Position numbers and translations under genes: made by a program. Source: an uncultured Oscillospiraceae bacterium (GTDB lineage: Bacteria; Bacillota; Clostridia; Oscillospirales; Oscillospiraceae). Taken from it: DNA of 12,469 nucleotides. Positions within the stretch are counted from its first letter, which is position 1, and each line of letters begins with the position of its first letter. The notes under the pieces were generated by a model that searched no databases, was not told the origin of the DNA, and saw only the letters and a program-made list of their open reading frames with translations. Of the stretch, positions 5,919 through 12,422 are shown in pieces. The stretch covers positions 1 to 12,469 of the forward strand of contig CAKUHV010000044.1 in NCBI GenBank assembly GCA_934659445.1, in the 5' to 3' direction.

Positions 5919-5928
5919 TGTAAGGGCG
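5919..5928. repeat. Target site duplication, right copy
   Basis: Second copy of TGTAAGGGCG, immediately after the right inverted end. Removing the element and one copy would rejoin the end of the small gene to GGGCCTTTCCC, reconstructing the pre-insertion sequence. Confidence 0.8.
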
Positions 5929-5982
5929 GGGCCTTTCCCTACATCTTCCGTCAACAGACGGATCGTCTCAAGGCTTCCTGAC

Positions 5983-6018
5983 AAAAAACGCGGCCCCCGG
6001 CTTATGCCGGAGGCCGCG
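5983..6018 (-). terminator. Intrinsic terminator of tsf
   Basis: CGCGGCCCCCGGC (5989-6001) pairs with GCCGGAGGCCGCG (6006-6018), with one mismatch, around a TTAT loop. On the minus strand the stem is followed by six T residues (5988-5983), 18 bases after the tsf stop. Confidence 0.9.
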
Positions 6019-6036
6019 TCTGCTCTTATTCCGATC

Positions 6037-6957
6037 TTACTTGATCATGGAAGCGACCTCGGCGGCGAAGTCGTCCTCCTTCTTCTCGATGCCCTCGCCA
6101 GTGGCGTAGCGGGTGAAGGCCTTCACGGTGATCTTGCCGCCCAGCTGCTTGGCTACCTCGGCCACGTGCTTCTCTACGGAGATCTTGTTCTCCTTCACGA
6201 AGGCCTGCTGCAGCAGACAGTTCTCCTCGTAATACTTGCCCAGCTTGCCCATGACGATGCCTTCCTTGACCTTGTCGGGCTTGGCGGCCATCTTGGGATC
6301 GTTGGCCATCTGAGCCAGCTGGATCTCCTTCTCCTTGTCCAGGACCTCCTGGCTGACGTCGGACTTGTCCAGATAGGTGGGGTTCATGGCGCAGATCTGC
6401 ATGGCCACGTCCTTGCCCAGCTCGGTGACCTTGTCGGCCTCGATGCCCTCGACCTCCAGGTTGACCAGAACGGCCACCTTGCCGCCCATGTGGATATAGG
6501 GCACGTTCACGCCGTCGGCGTAACGGAAGAAGCGGCGGATCTGGATATTCTCACCGATGGCCAGCACCTTATCGGCAGTGATGTCGGCCACGGTGCGGTC
6601 GGTGCCGGGATAGCGGCAGGCCTTCAGAGCCTCAACATCGGCGGGGTTCTCGTCAGCCACCACGACGGCCAGCCCCATAACGAACTCCTGGAACACCTCG
6701 TTCTTGGCGACAAAGTCGGTCTGGGAGTTGACCTCGATGATCACGCCGATGCCCTTCTCGGTGACGGTGGCAAAGCTCATGCCCTCGGCGGCGATCTTGC
6801 CGGCCTTCTTGGTCTGGGCAGCCATGCCCTTCTCGCGCAGCCACTCGATGGCCTTGTCGAAGTCGCCCTCGGCGGCGGTCAGGGCCTTCTTGCAGTCCAT
6901 CATGCCAACGCCGGTCATTTCGCGCAGCTTCTGTACGTCCTTTGCGGTAATAGCCAT
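6037..6957 (-). CDS. tsf: Translation elongation factor Ts
   Basis: Guanine nucleotide exchange factor that releases GDP from EF-Tu in the cytoplasm. The 306-residue protein has the N-terminal UBA-like region (1 to about 50) with signature LREMTGVGMMDCKKAL (11-26) and the core signature IIEVNSQTDFVAKNEVFQEF (73-92), whose TDFV contacts the EF-Tu nucleotide pocket. The length is typical of the Clostridia type with both core subdomains and the C-terminal module (ending KEDDFAAEVASMIK). GGAGG lies nine bases upstream of the ATG. It follows rpsB in the usual bacterial order, but a strong terminator stands in the 99-base gap, so its expression relative to rpsB depends on readthrough or on a promoter not visible to me. 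Confidence 0.98.
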   Translation of the reverse strand: MAITAKDVQKLREMTGVGMMDCKKALTAAEGDFDKAIEWLREKGMAAQTKKAGKIAAEGMSFATVTEKGIGVIIEVNSQTDFVAKNEVFQEFVMGLAVVVADENPADVEALKACRYPGTDRTVADITADKVLAIGENIQIRRFFRYADGVNVPYIHMGGKVAVLVNLEVEGIEADKVTELGKDVAMQICAMNPTYLDKSDVSQEVLDKEKEIQLAQMANDPKMAAKPDKVKEGIVMGKLGKYYEENCLLQQAFVKENKISVEKHVAEVAKQLGGKITVKAFTRYATGEGIEKKEDDFAAEVASMIK

Positions 6958-6981
6958 AAATCGTTACCTCCATTTATCTCA

Positions 6982-6999
6982 GGGCCGGAGCGCCGGCCC
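6982..6999 (-). other. Second hairpin in the rpsB-tsf gap
   Basis: GGGCCGG (6982-6988) pairs with CCGGCCC (6993-6999) around a four-base loop, between the rpsB terminator and the tsf ribosome binding site. It could protect the 5' end of a processed or readthrough tsf message; no U-tract follows it. Confidence 0.5.
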
Positions 7000-7009
7000 C
7001 CTGTGTTGT

Positions 7010-7043
7010 AAAAAACAGCGCCCGCCCGCCGGGCGGGCGCTGT
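7010..7043 (-). terminator. Intrinsic terminator between rpsB and tsf
   Basis: CAGCGCCCGCCC (7016-7027) pairs perfectly with 7031-7042 around a three-base loop (an A-T pair extends it), followed on the minus strand by a run of T (7015-7010). It begins about 13 bases after the rpsB stop. It is a textbook strong terminator inside a normally cotranscribed gene pair. Confidence 0.9.
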
Positions 7044-7056
7044 ATATCCTTATGAT

Positions 7057-7782
7057 TTACTCGGCGGCGGGGGTCTCAGCCTCGGCGGGAGCCTGATCCT
7101 GACCCTGCTTGCCCTCCTGGATGGCGTTGGCCATCACGCCGGCCAGCAGCTTGATGGCGCGGATGGCGTCGTCGTTGCCGGGGATCACATAGTCGATCTC
7201 GTCGGGGTCGCAGTTGGTGTCCACGATGGCCACGATGGGGATGTGCAGCTTGCGGGCCTCGGCGATGGCGTTGCGCTCCTTGCGGGGGTCGACAACGAAC
7301 AGAGCGCCGGGCAGCTTCTTCATCTCGGTCACGCCGCCCAGATACTTCTCCAGCTTGGCGATCTCGCCCATGTGCTTCATGACTTCCTTCTTGGGCAGCA
7401 TGTCGAAGGTGCCGTCCTCCTGCATCTTCTTCAGCTGGTTCAGACGGTCCACACGGCCGCGCATGGTCTTGAAGTTGGTCAGCATGCCGCCCAGCCAGCG
7501 GGCGTTCACCCAGTACATGCCCACGCGGGAGGCCTCTTCCTTAATGGCCTCCTGAGCCTGCTTCTTGGTGCCGACGAACAGGATGGTCTCACCCTTCTCG
7601 CCCAGCTCACGCACGAAGTTGTAAGCCTCTTCCAGCTTCTTCACGGTCTTCTGCAGGTCGATGATATAGATTCCGTTGCGCTCCATGTAGATATAGGGAG
7701 CCATCTTGGGGTTCCACCGACGGGTCTGGTGGCCGAAGTGGACGCCGGCCTCCAGCAGCTGCTTCATAGATACGACTGCCAT
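7057..7782 (-). CDS. rpsB: 30S ribosomal protein S2
   Basis: Component of the small ribosomal subunit, located between head and body on the solvent side and needed for S1/mRNA docking where S1 exists. The 241 residues show both family signatures: the start [22 protein letters not shown] (6-27) and the central [49 protein letters not shown] (158-206). The last ~20 residues are a low-complexity Gln/Ala/Glu tail of the kind that varies between species. GGAGG sits about nine bases before the ATG. A sigma-A promoter at 7898-7926 gives a leader of about 110 bases; no terminator was seen after the upstream PRC-barrel gene, so readthrough from it is possible. The family assignment is not in doubt. 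Confidence 0.99.
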   Translation of the reverse strand: MAVVSMKQLLEAGVHFGHQTRRWNPKMAPYIYMERNGIYIIDLQKTVKKLEEAYNFVRELGEKGETILFVGTKKQAQEAIKEEASRVGMYWVNARWLGGMLTNFKTMRGRVDRLNQLKKMQEDGTFDMLPKKEVMKHMGEIAKLEKYLGGVTEMKKLPGALFVVDPRKERNAIAEARKLHIPIVAIVDTNCDPDEIDYVIPGNDDAIRAIKLLAGVMANAIQEGKQGQDQAPAEAETPAAE

Positions 7783-7892
7783 TGTTGTTTCCTCCTGTAA
7801 TTTCAGTTGTTACCCTCTGGAGACCTCATCTCCCCCGCCAACCCTGAAGGGTCAGGGCACAGGGCGGAGCATCCGTCTCCATGCGTAATGCT
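7783..7892 (-). promoter_or_regulatory. rpsB 5' leader
   Basis: About 110 untranslated bases precede rpsB. The minus strand reads CCCTGACCCTTCAGGG (at 7843-7858), which can form a short hairpin. S2 autoregulates through its leader in some bacteria, but I recognised no known S2-binding motif, so regulation here is unproven. Confidence 0.35.
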
Positions 7893-7897
7893 ATGGT

Positions 7898-7926
7898 ATT
7901 TTATCACAGTTTGTCCGGGGACGCAA
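7898..7926 (-). promoter_or_regulatory. Sigma-A-type promoter for rpsB
   Basis: On the minus strand TTGCGT (7926-7921), a 17-base spacer and TAAAAT (7903-7898) precede rpsB. The region is AT-rich relative to its surroundings. Confidence 0.75.
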
Positions 7927-7962
7927 GAATTTTTTCCTTGTTTTTTCGGAAATTTTCTTCCT

Positions 7963-8247
7963 CTATCCGCATCCGCTCTTTCTCCTGCGGCGCTCCCCCA
8001 GCCGGGGCCGGGGCTCCTCCTCTACCAGAATGATGTCCTGTCCGAAGCGCCGCACCGCGTCCCAGGGGACATAGCGGTCCTCCTCCCGCCCCAGCAGGCC
8101 CAGCAGCCGCAGCCGCCCGGGCACCACCAGGGCGGTCACCCGCCCGGTGTCCAGGTCCACCTCCATATCCCCCACAAATCCGAAACGGCTGCCGTCAGAC
8201 ACGCTGACGACCTCCTTGTACCGCAGCTGAGCCAATCTGTTTTCCAT
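7963..8247 (-). CDS. YlmC/YmxH-type PRC-barrel protein (sporulation-associated family)
   Basis: A 94-residue protein with a single PRC-barrel fold. It begins RLAQLRYKEVVSVSDGSRFGFVGDMEVDLDTGRVTALVVPG (4-44), with the beta-hairpin motif GxVGDMEVDxxTGRV, and continues to YVPWDAVRRFGQDIILVE (59-76). This is the pattern of the YlmC/YmxH family found in most spore-formers, whose molecular function is unclear. The C-terminal tail is strongly basic (RPRLGERRRRKSG), suggesting nucleic-acid or membrane-phosphate contact; that is only inference. AGGAGG lies a few bases before the ATG. It is transcribed towards rpsB with no visible terminator between them, while a terminator separates it from the Asp23 gene upstream. 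Confidence 0.85.
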   Translation of the reverse strand: MENRLAQLRYKEVVSVSDGSRFGFVGDMEVDLDTGRVTALVVPGRLRLLGLLGREEDRYVPWDAVRRFGQDIILVEEEPRPRLGERRRRKSGCG

Positions 8248-8307
8248 GACCGCCCCTCCTTTTCTCTGTCAGCCTATGCGCGGGGCGGCCTGTCCCATTC
8301 CGGCGGG

Positions 8308-8341
8308 AAAAGCGCCCCCGGCCCATGTGGCCGGGGGCGCT
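8308..8341 (-). terminator. Intrinsic terminator of the Asp23-family gene
   Basis: AGCGCCCCCGGCC (8311-8323) pairs perfectly with 8329-8341 around a five-base loop. On the minus strand it is followed by TTTCCC, and it starts about 30 bases after the Asp23-family stop. Confidence 0.75.
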
Positions 8342-8371
8342 CACTGTTTGGGATCTGGACTCGAGACCGGC

Positions 8372-8755
8372 TTACTGGTTGGCCTTGGGGGGCTGAAGGG
8401 CGATGCCAGCCACGTTCACATTCACCGCGGCTACCTCCATGCCCGTCATGGACTCCACGGCGTTCTTCACCGCCTCCTGCACGGCCCTGCCCACCTCTGG
8501 AATGGTGTGGCCGAAGGCCATGAGGATAGACAGGGTGACCACCACCTTGTCCCCCTCCATCTTCGCAGAGACGCCCTTGGCCAGGTTCTTCTTGCCCAGC
8601 AGCTCGGCAATATCGCTGCCCAGATTGGCGGTCAGACCGCTGACGCCCTCGATCTCCAAAGCGGCGGCGGCGGAGATGCCGGCCAGCACCTCTTCGGAAA
8701 TATAGATATTGCCCTGCTCCTCACAGCGGGTCACATACTCCTTATTCTCGCTCAT
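8372..8755 (-). CDS. Asp23/Gls24 family envelope stress response protein
   Basis: A 127-residue member of the Asp23/Gls24 (YloU-like) family: cytoplasmic proteins linked to the cell envelope and alkaline or general stress, of uncertain molecular action. Family features are GNIYISEEVLAGISAAAALEIEGVSGL (15-41), the central strands VSAKMEGDKVVVTLSILMAFGHTIPEV (62-88), and the final helix and strand AVKNAVESMTGMEVAAVNVNVAGI (96-119). There is no membrane segment. AGGAG lies 11 bases before the ATG. It has its own promoter at 8808-8836 and a terminator at 8308-8341, so it is a single-gene unit. In many Clostridia an Asp23 homologue lies near spoIIIAH and nusB; here only uridine kinase stands between it and spoIIIAH, and no nusB is present. 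Confidence 0.93.
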   Translation of the reverse strand: MSENKEYVTRCEEQGNIYISEEVLAGISAAAALEIEGVSGLTANLGSDIAELLGKKNLAKGVSAKMEGDKVVVTLSILMAFGHTIPEVGRAVQEAVKNAVESMTGMEVAAVNVNVAGIALQPPKANQ

Positions 8756-8779
8756 TGTCTGTCACGCTCCTTTTGCGGC

Positions 8780-8798
8780 CGGGGCGCGGAGCGCCCCG
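8780..8798 (-). other. Hairpin at the start of the Asp23-family leader
   Basis: CGGGGCGC (8780-8787) pairs perfectly with GCGCCCCG (8791-8798) around a three-base loop. It lies immediately after the predicted transcription start, upstream of the ribosome binding site, where a 5' stem can lengthen mRNA life. Confidence 0.45.
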
Positions 8799-8807
8799 TT
8801 TGCAGCT

Positions 8808-8836
8808 ATTGTACCACACGGGAGCGGATTTGACAA
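8808..8836 (-). promoter_or_regulatory. Sigma-A-type promoter for the Asp23-family gene
   Basis: On the minus strand TTGTCA (8836-8831), 17 bases and TACAAT (8813-8808): one mismatch per box. Confidence 0.85.
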
Positions 8837-8883
8837 CGGGAAAGGAAAATTTCGATTTTTTCCGAAAAATCTTTCAAAGGAAA

Positions 8884-8912
8884 TTGCCCAGCCGCCCGGC
8901 GTGTGCTAAAAT
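8884..8912 (+). promoter_or_regulatory. Sigma-A-type promoter for udk, with extended -10
   Basis: TTGCCC (8884-8889), 17 bases and TAAAAT (8907-8912), with TGC directly before the -10 box. It is divergent from the Asp23-family promoter about 48 bases away; the gap is AT-rich. Confidence 0.75.
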
Positions 8913-8944
8913 AAAGGGCGAAAAATGACAGGAGGCGCACCCAC

Positions 8945-9574
8945 ATGGGAGACATCATCACCATCGGTATTGCCGGCGGCACCGGCAGCGGCAAGACCAC
9001 CATTACCCGCACCCTGCAGAACCGTTTTTCCAGCCACGTCAGCGTGATCTACCACGATAACTACTACCTCGCCCACGACGACATGACCTACGAGGAGCGC
9101 AGCAAGCTCAACTACGACGCCCCCGAGTCCTTCGACACCCATGGGCTGATCCGCGATCTACGCGCCCTGCGCCGGGGAGAGGCGGTGGACTGCCCGGTGT
9201 ACGACTACACCATCCACAACCGCTCCAAGGAGACGATACGTATCGAGCCCTCCCCCGTCATCATCGTAGAGGGCATCCTGATCCTTCAGAATCCGGAGCT
9301 GTGCGACCTGCTGGACATCAAGCTCTTTGTGGACACCGACGCCGACGTGCGCATCCTGCGGCGCATCCTGCGGGACGTGAAGGAGCGGGGACGCAGTCTG
9401 GAGTCGGTGGTGAACCAGTATCTGACCACAGTGAAGCCCATGCACGAGATGTACGTAGAGCCCTCCAAGCGCAGCGCCGACATCATCATCCCCGAGGGCG
9501 GCCACAATCTGGTGGCCATGGAGATGCTCATTCAGCGGGTAAACGCCCACCTGAACCGGGAAAAGCAGGCATAA
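8945..9574 (+). CDS. udk: Uridine kinase (uridine/cytidine monophosphokinase)
   Basis: Phosphorylates uridine and cytidine to UMP and CMP in pyrimidine salvage; cytoplasmic. The 209-residue P-loop kinase has Walker A GGTGSGKT (11-18), the acidic substrate motif HDNYY (37-41), NYDAPESFD (56-64), CPVYDYTIHNR (83-93), the VIIVEGILIL strand (105-114) and the lid DADVRILRRILRDVKERGRS (132-151). In most relatives the third motif reads NYDHP; here the His is Ala, a minor variation. Length and motif order match the family. AGGAGG precedes the ATG by nine bases, and a promoter lies at 8884-8912. It is monocistronic and converges on the spoIIIA operon. A phosphoribulokinase-like relative is possible but less likely, as the nucleoside motifs are all present. 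Confidence 0.95.
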   Translation: MGDIITIGIAGGTGSGKTTITRTLQNRFSSHVSVIYHDNYYLAHDDMTYEERSKLNYDAPESFDTHGLIRDLRALRRGEAVDCPVYDYTIHNRSKETIRIEPSPVIIVEGILILQNPELCDLLDIKLFVDTDADVRILRRILRDVKERGRSLESVVNQYLTTVKPMHEMYVEPSKRSADIIIPEGGHNLVAMEMLIQRVNAHLNREKQA

Positions 9575-9621
9575 GGCCAACTCCCGATTCCATTCCGTAT
9601 CCCCTTGCAGCAGAGATGCCT

Positions 9622-9655
9622 GTGTTCCCCGCCCCCCTGCGGGGGCGGGGAACAC
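9622..9655. terminator. Perfect 15-bp hairpin between udk and spoIIIAH
   Basis: GTGTTCCCCGCCCCC (9622-9636) pairs with 9641-9655 around CTGC, 47 bases after the udk stop. On the plus strand it is followed by G and nine A rather than T, so it lacks the usual tail; on the minus strand the nine T precede it. It probably helps end transcription from one or both sides, but it is not canonical. Confidence 0.5.
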
Positions 9656-9677
9656 GAAAAAAAAATTGCGCGAAGGC

Positions 9678-9710
9678 CAAAGCCCCCGATCCGCAGGATC
9701 GGGGGCTTTG
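9678..9710. terminator. Perfect 15-bp hairpin downstream of spoIIIAH
   Basis: CAAAGCCCCCGATCC (9678-9692) pairs with 9696-9710 around GCA, 14 bases after the spoIIIAH stop. The GC-rich core is flanked by AAA and TTT, so in each direction a short T-run follows the core. It is the likely terminator of the spoIIIA operon and may be bidirectional. Confidence 0.65.
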
Positions 9711-9724
9711 TACTGCTCTGCACT

Positions 9725-10315
9725 CTACTCTACCTCGATGATCTTGATCTGCTCGGCGGTAAAGCCCGCCGTCTGATTCACCACATCCACGATGCGGGCA
9801 GTATCGGCCTCGGTCAGCCCGGCCTCGGGCGCGGCCACCGCCAGGCTGACGGAGTCCTCCCCGATAAAAGCCACGCAGTCGGCGTAGCCCTTGGCCACCA
9901 CCAGGTTTTCGATCTGGGCCTCGGTGACGGTGTAGTCGGCCATAGTCTGGATGGCGGCGTTGGCCTCATCCCGCATGGTCTGGTCGGCGTCCTGACGGGC
10001 GGCGGCGTCCTGCAGCAGAGTCAGGGCACTGTCCCGGGCCTGCTGCCGGTTCAGGCGGGCGGTGGCGAAATAGCCGGAGGTCACCTGGGCCTGGCCCCCC
10101 TCCGTCCCGGCCCCGCCGGTCTGCTGTCCCACCAGGGGGTCGCTCTGGCTGACCAGCGTGGAGTCCCCCAGATTCTTGCCCGCCTGCTCCTCCTCTTTGC
10201 CGTAGCTCCAGTTGAGATACACCGCCGCACATACGAACACAGCCACAGCGGCCACCACTGCGTTGCGCCGCCACAGTGGGGAGCCGCCCTCCCGCTTTCG
10301 ACCTGCCATCTTCAT
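9725..10315 (-). CDS. spoIIIAH: Stage III sporulation protein AH
   Basis: Mother-cell component of the SpoIIIA-SpoIIQ channel that spans the two membranes around the engulfed forespore; its outer domain forms a ring and binds the forespore partner. The 196 residues have one N-terminal membrane segment (about 18-34), a low-complexity linker (40-78), the family hallmark YFATARLNRQQARDSAL (82-98), a helical region, and the ring-building domain with LVVAKGYADCVAFI (138-151) up to the C-terminus. AGGAGG lies nine bases before the chosen ATG; Met3 is a possible alternative. It is the last gene of the operon, 48 bases after spoIIIAG rather than overlapping it, with a terminator-like hairpin downstream. 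Confidence 0.95.
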   Translation of the reverse strand: MKMAGRKREGGSPLWRRNAVVAAVAVFVCAAVYLNWSYGKEEEQAGKNLGDSTLVSQSDPLVGQQTGGAGTEGGQAQVTSGYFATARLNRQQARDSALTLLQDAAARQDADQTMRDEANAAIQTMADYTVTEAQIENLVVAKGYADCVAFIGEDSVSLAVAAPEAGLTEADTARIVDVVNQTAGFTAEQIKIIEVE

Positions 10316-10363
10316 GCTCTCCTTCCTCCTATTCCCTTGTTTCCATACCTGCTCCGCGCCGGA

Positions 10364-10867
10364 TCACCCGCCGCTCTGACAGACGCACACCCGGTCCGCC
10401 CCCAGACCGGTCAGGGCGGATACCGCCTTCAGCAGCTCCAGCCGCACCTGGGGGTCTCCGCCGCCGGGGCACACCACCAGCGCCCCCCGGAATCGGGGGG
10501 CGTCGGTCTGCAGGGGGACCACCGACTGCCCTCCGCTGCCCCGATTCAGGGTGACGGTGTCCCGGGTGACCCGCTCCCCCTCCTGCTTTACATCCTCAGC
10601 CAGGACCTGGCGGCCGCCGCTGTCCAACGACAGCACCACCTCCACCTCCCCCGCCCCGCTGACGCGGGACAGGGTGCGGGCCAGCTTCTCCTCAAAGCCC
10701 TCCAGGTCAAATTCCTGCTGCTCCGTCTGGACGGTGGCGCCTGCGCTCTCCCGCCCCGAGGGCAGAGCCATGAGCACCGCGCCCAGAGCGGCCACCAGCA
10801 GCATGGGTCCGTACCGCTTCCAAAGGCTCCGCCCCTGCTCCCCGGTCTTCGGCCACTGCAGCTTCAT
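10364..10867 (-). CDS. spoIIIAG: Stage III sporulation protein AG
   Basis: Mother-cell membrane protein of the forespore channel; in Bacillus subtilis its periplasmic ring-building domain makes a large 30-subunit ring. The 167 residues contain one membrane segment (about 20-36), the domain start FEEKLARTLSRVSGAGEVEVVLSL (58-81) with the GAGxVxVxL motif, a variable insertion (RQVLAEDVKQEGERVTRDTV, 86-105) and the conserved end RGALVVCPGGGDPQVRLELLKAVSALTGLGADRVCV (127-162). The ATG at 10867 overlaps the spoIIIAF stop as ATGA; the frame stays open further upstream, but that extension is the shadow of spoIIIAF and has no support. A shorter C-terminus than some homologues is normal for Clostridia. 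Confidence 0.93.
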   Translation of the reverse strand: MKLQWPKTGEQGRSLWKRYGPMLLVAALGAVLMALPSGRESAGATVQTEQQEFDLEGFEEKLARTLSRVSGAGEVEVVLSLDSGGRQVLAEDVKQEGERVTRDTVTLNRGSGGQSVVPLQTDAPRFRGALVVCPGGGDPQVRLELLKAVSALTGLGADRVCVCQSGG

Positions 10868-11355
10868 GGCACTCCCTCCTGTACAAAATACTGTTCGGCG
10901 GCGGGGATGCCCAGCTCGTCGGCGATGGCCGCGGACAGGCTGTCCCAGGCTTCCCCCGGGGCGGCGCCCCGGACGAACACCGCAGCGGGCATCGGGTTCC
11001 CGGCTTCGTCCGTCCGGCACTCCACGCTTACGGTGCACTTCAGGCCCAGCTGTGCCGCCTTGTCCAGAATATATGCGGCCGCTTCCTCCTCTATGACCTG
11101 TTCCAGCTGCTCCTGCCTGCCCTGCTTCAGCTCGCTCTCTATCTCCTCCACCCCCTGAAAAAAATCCTCCAGCCAGCGCTGTCCGCCCTCCGGGCGGAAC
11201 TGCGGCAGGGGGCGCAGGATGGCCGCCAGCAGCACCAGCCCGCAGGTGAGCTTGCCCACCCGCTTCACCGCCCCCTCGGGCATCAGAGTCTGGGCCAGAG
11301 CGGCCAGAATGGCCGCCGCCGCCACCCCCAGCACCCAGGCGCGCAGGGCGCTCAT
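10864..11355 (-). CDS. spoIIIAF: Stage III sporulation protein AF
   Basis: Mother-cell membrane component of the SpoIIIA channel. The 163-residue protein starts with two membrane segments (about 6-22 and 35-49), with LTCGLVLLAAILRPL being typical of the family, followed by a helical acidic/basic stretch (60-95) and a C-terminal ring-building-like domain (about 95-160). Its ATG overlaps the spoIIIAE stop by four bases, and its own TGA overlaps the spoIIIAG ATG in the same way, indicating tight translational coupling. Sequence conservation in this family is low, so the assignment rests on topology, length and position as much as on motifs; together these leave little doubt. Confidence 0.92.
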   Translation of the reverse strand: MSALRAWVLGVAAAAILAALAQTLMPEGAVKRVGKLTCGLVLLAAILRPLPQFRPEGGQRWLEDFFQGVEEIESELKQGRQEQLEQVIEEEAAAYILDKAAQLGLKCTVSVECRTDEAGNPMPAAVFVRGAAPGEAWDSLSAAIADELGIPAAEQYFVQEGVP

Positions 11356-12422
11356 GGGACGGCCGCCGCCACAGCGGCGATCAGGCTGACCAGCAGCAGC
11401 AGAGCGCAGGCGCCAGTCATGCCCAGGATCAGGCCGAAGGCGGAGCCTATGTCATCCATCAGTTTACATAATCTCATATCGCACACCATTCCCGCCAGAG
11501 CGGCGGCCAGCTTATAGGTCAGATAGTGCAGGGCCAGCCGGAGGAAGGGGATCGTGCAGATGGCCAGCGTCGCCGCCAGCCCCACCGCCCCCACGGTGCC
11601 CCGCAGGGCCCCCGCGCCGGCCAGTACGGTCTCCGCCGCATCGGACAGGATCCCCCCTACCACGGGCACCGCCCGGGAAATAGCCATCTTCGCCGTTTTC
11701 ACCGCTGCCGCGTCCGCCGACCCCGCAACGGCCCCGCTGGCGGTGAGCCAGCCCACGAAGAGCAGCAGGAACACGGTCAGCGCCCCCTGTACGCCCCCGC
11801 GGATCAGCTCCGCTACTTTTTTCAGGCCCGGGCTGCCCACGGCGGCGCAGGCGCAGCAGGCCCCCACATAAGTGTAGATCAGGGGGATCAGCAGCCCGTC
11901 CATGGCGCTCATCAGCAGGTCGGCAAACAGCACCGTAGCCCCCTGGCGCACCGCGGCCGCCCCCACCTGACCGGTGGCGGCGGTCAGGGCGGCCAGCACC
12001 GGCAGCAGAAGGGAGGAAAAGCCGTCCATGACCTCCACCGTCTGCCGCCCCAGCCCTATCATGGCCCCCACATCGCCCACGGCCAGCGCGGTGACCGACA
12101 GCGCCCCGGCCAGCTCCACCGCCTGCATCGCCCCCTTGTCTCCCTCCGGGACCATCCCCTGGGCCAGGGCGCACAGCAGGGCCACGGCCACCAGCCGCGC
12201 CCCGGCGGGGGCCATCTCCCGGATCAGAGGGACCAGCGCCTCCGCCGCCCTGCGCAGCACCCCGGCTATCCCCCCGGAAAGGCCGTCCGACCGAGAAACG
12301 CCGTAGTCCTCCGCCGCCTGAAACAGCTCCCCCGCCCCGTAAGCGGCGCTCTCCTCCGCCCCGCTCACGGGGGCGGTCAGCGCCAGAAGCAGAAGGAGCA
12401 CGGCCAGCGCCCGGCCCCTCAC
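11352..12422 (-). CDS. spoIIIAE: Stage III sporulation protein AE
   Basis: Large polytopic membrane protein of the SpoIIIA channel, thought to form part of the pore or transport core in the mother-cell membrane. The 356 residues begin with a signal-like segment (about 5-20) ending at SGAEE, then an external stretch, and about six or seven hydrophobic segments between 75 and 355. A conserved-looking block is MDGFSSLLLPVLAALTAATG (132-151), followed by QGATVLFADLLMSAMDGLLIPLIYTYV. The start codon is GTG, with GGAGGA six bases upstream and a four-base overlap with the spoIIIAD stop; no ATG with a ribosome site is nearby. The length (about 350-400 residues in relatives) shows it is complete. Confidence 0.95.
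   Translation of the reverse strand: MRGRALAVLLLLLALTAPVSGAEESAAYGAGELFQAAEDYGVSRSDGLSGGIAGVLRRAAEALVPLIREMAPAGARLVAVALLCALAQGMVPEGDKGAMQAVELAGALSVTALAVGDVGAMIGLGRQTVEVMDGFSSLLLPVLAALTAATGQVGAAAVRQGATVLFADLLMSAMDGLLIPLIYTYVGACCACAAVGSPGLKKVAELIRGGVQGALTVFLLLFVGWLTASGAVAGSADAAAVKTAKMAISRAVPVVGGILSDAAETVLAGAGALRGTVGAVGLAATLAICTIPFLRLALHYLTYKLAAALAGMVCDMRLCKLMDDIGSAFGLILGMTGACALLLLVSLIAAVAAAVP

Noticed and set aside
5621..5984. Small open frames running through the mobile element
   Set aside because: No ribosome sites; the sequence is palindromic and is explained by the insertion.
6004..7011. 335-codon plus-strand open frame opposite tsf
   Set aside because: Leu/Gly/His/Asp-rich product typical of the reverse complement of a GC-rich gene; tsf on the other strand is certain.
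8255..8300. Possible sigma-E promoter for the PRC-barrel gene (CATAGGCT on the minus strand)
   Set aside because: No convincing -35 element at the right distance, and a CATA box alone is too common to call.
10868..11038. 57-codon N-terminal extension of SpoIIIAG
   Set aside because: It is Arg/Pro-rich out-of-frame reading of spoIIIAF; the internal ATG gives the expected membrane segment and the 4-base overlap.
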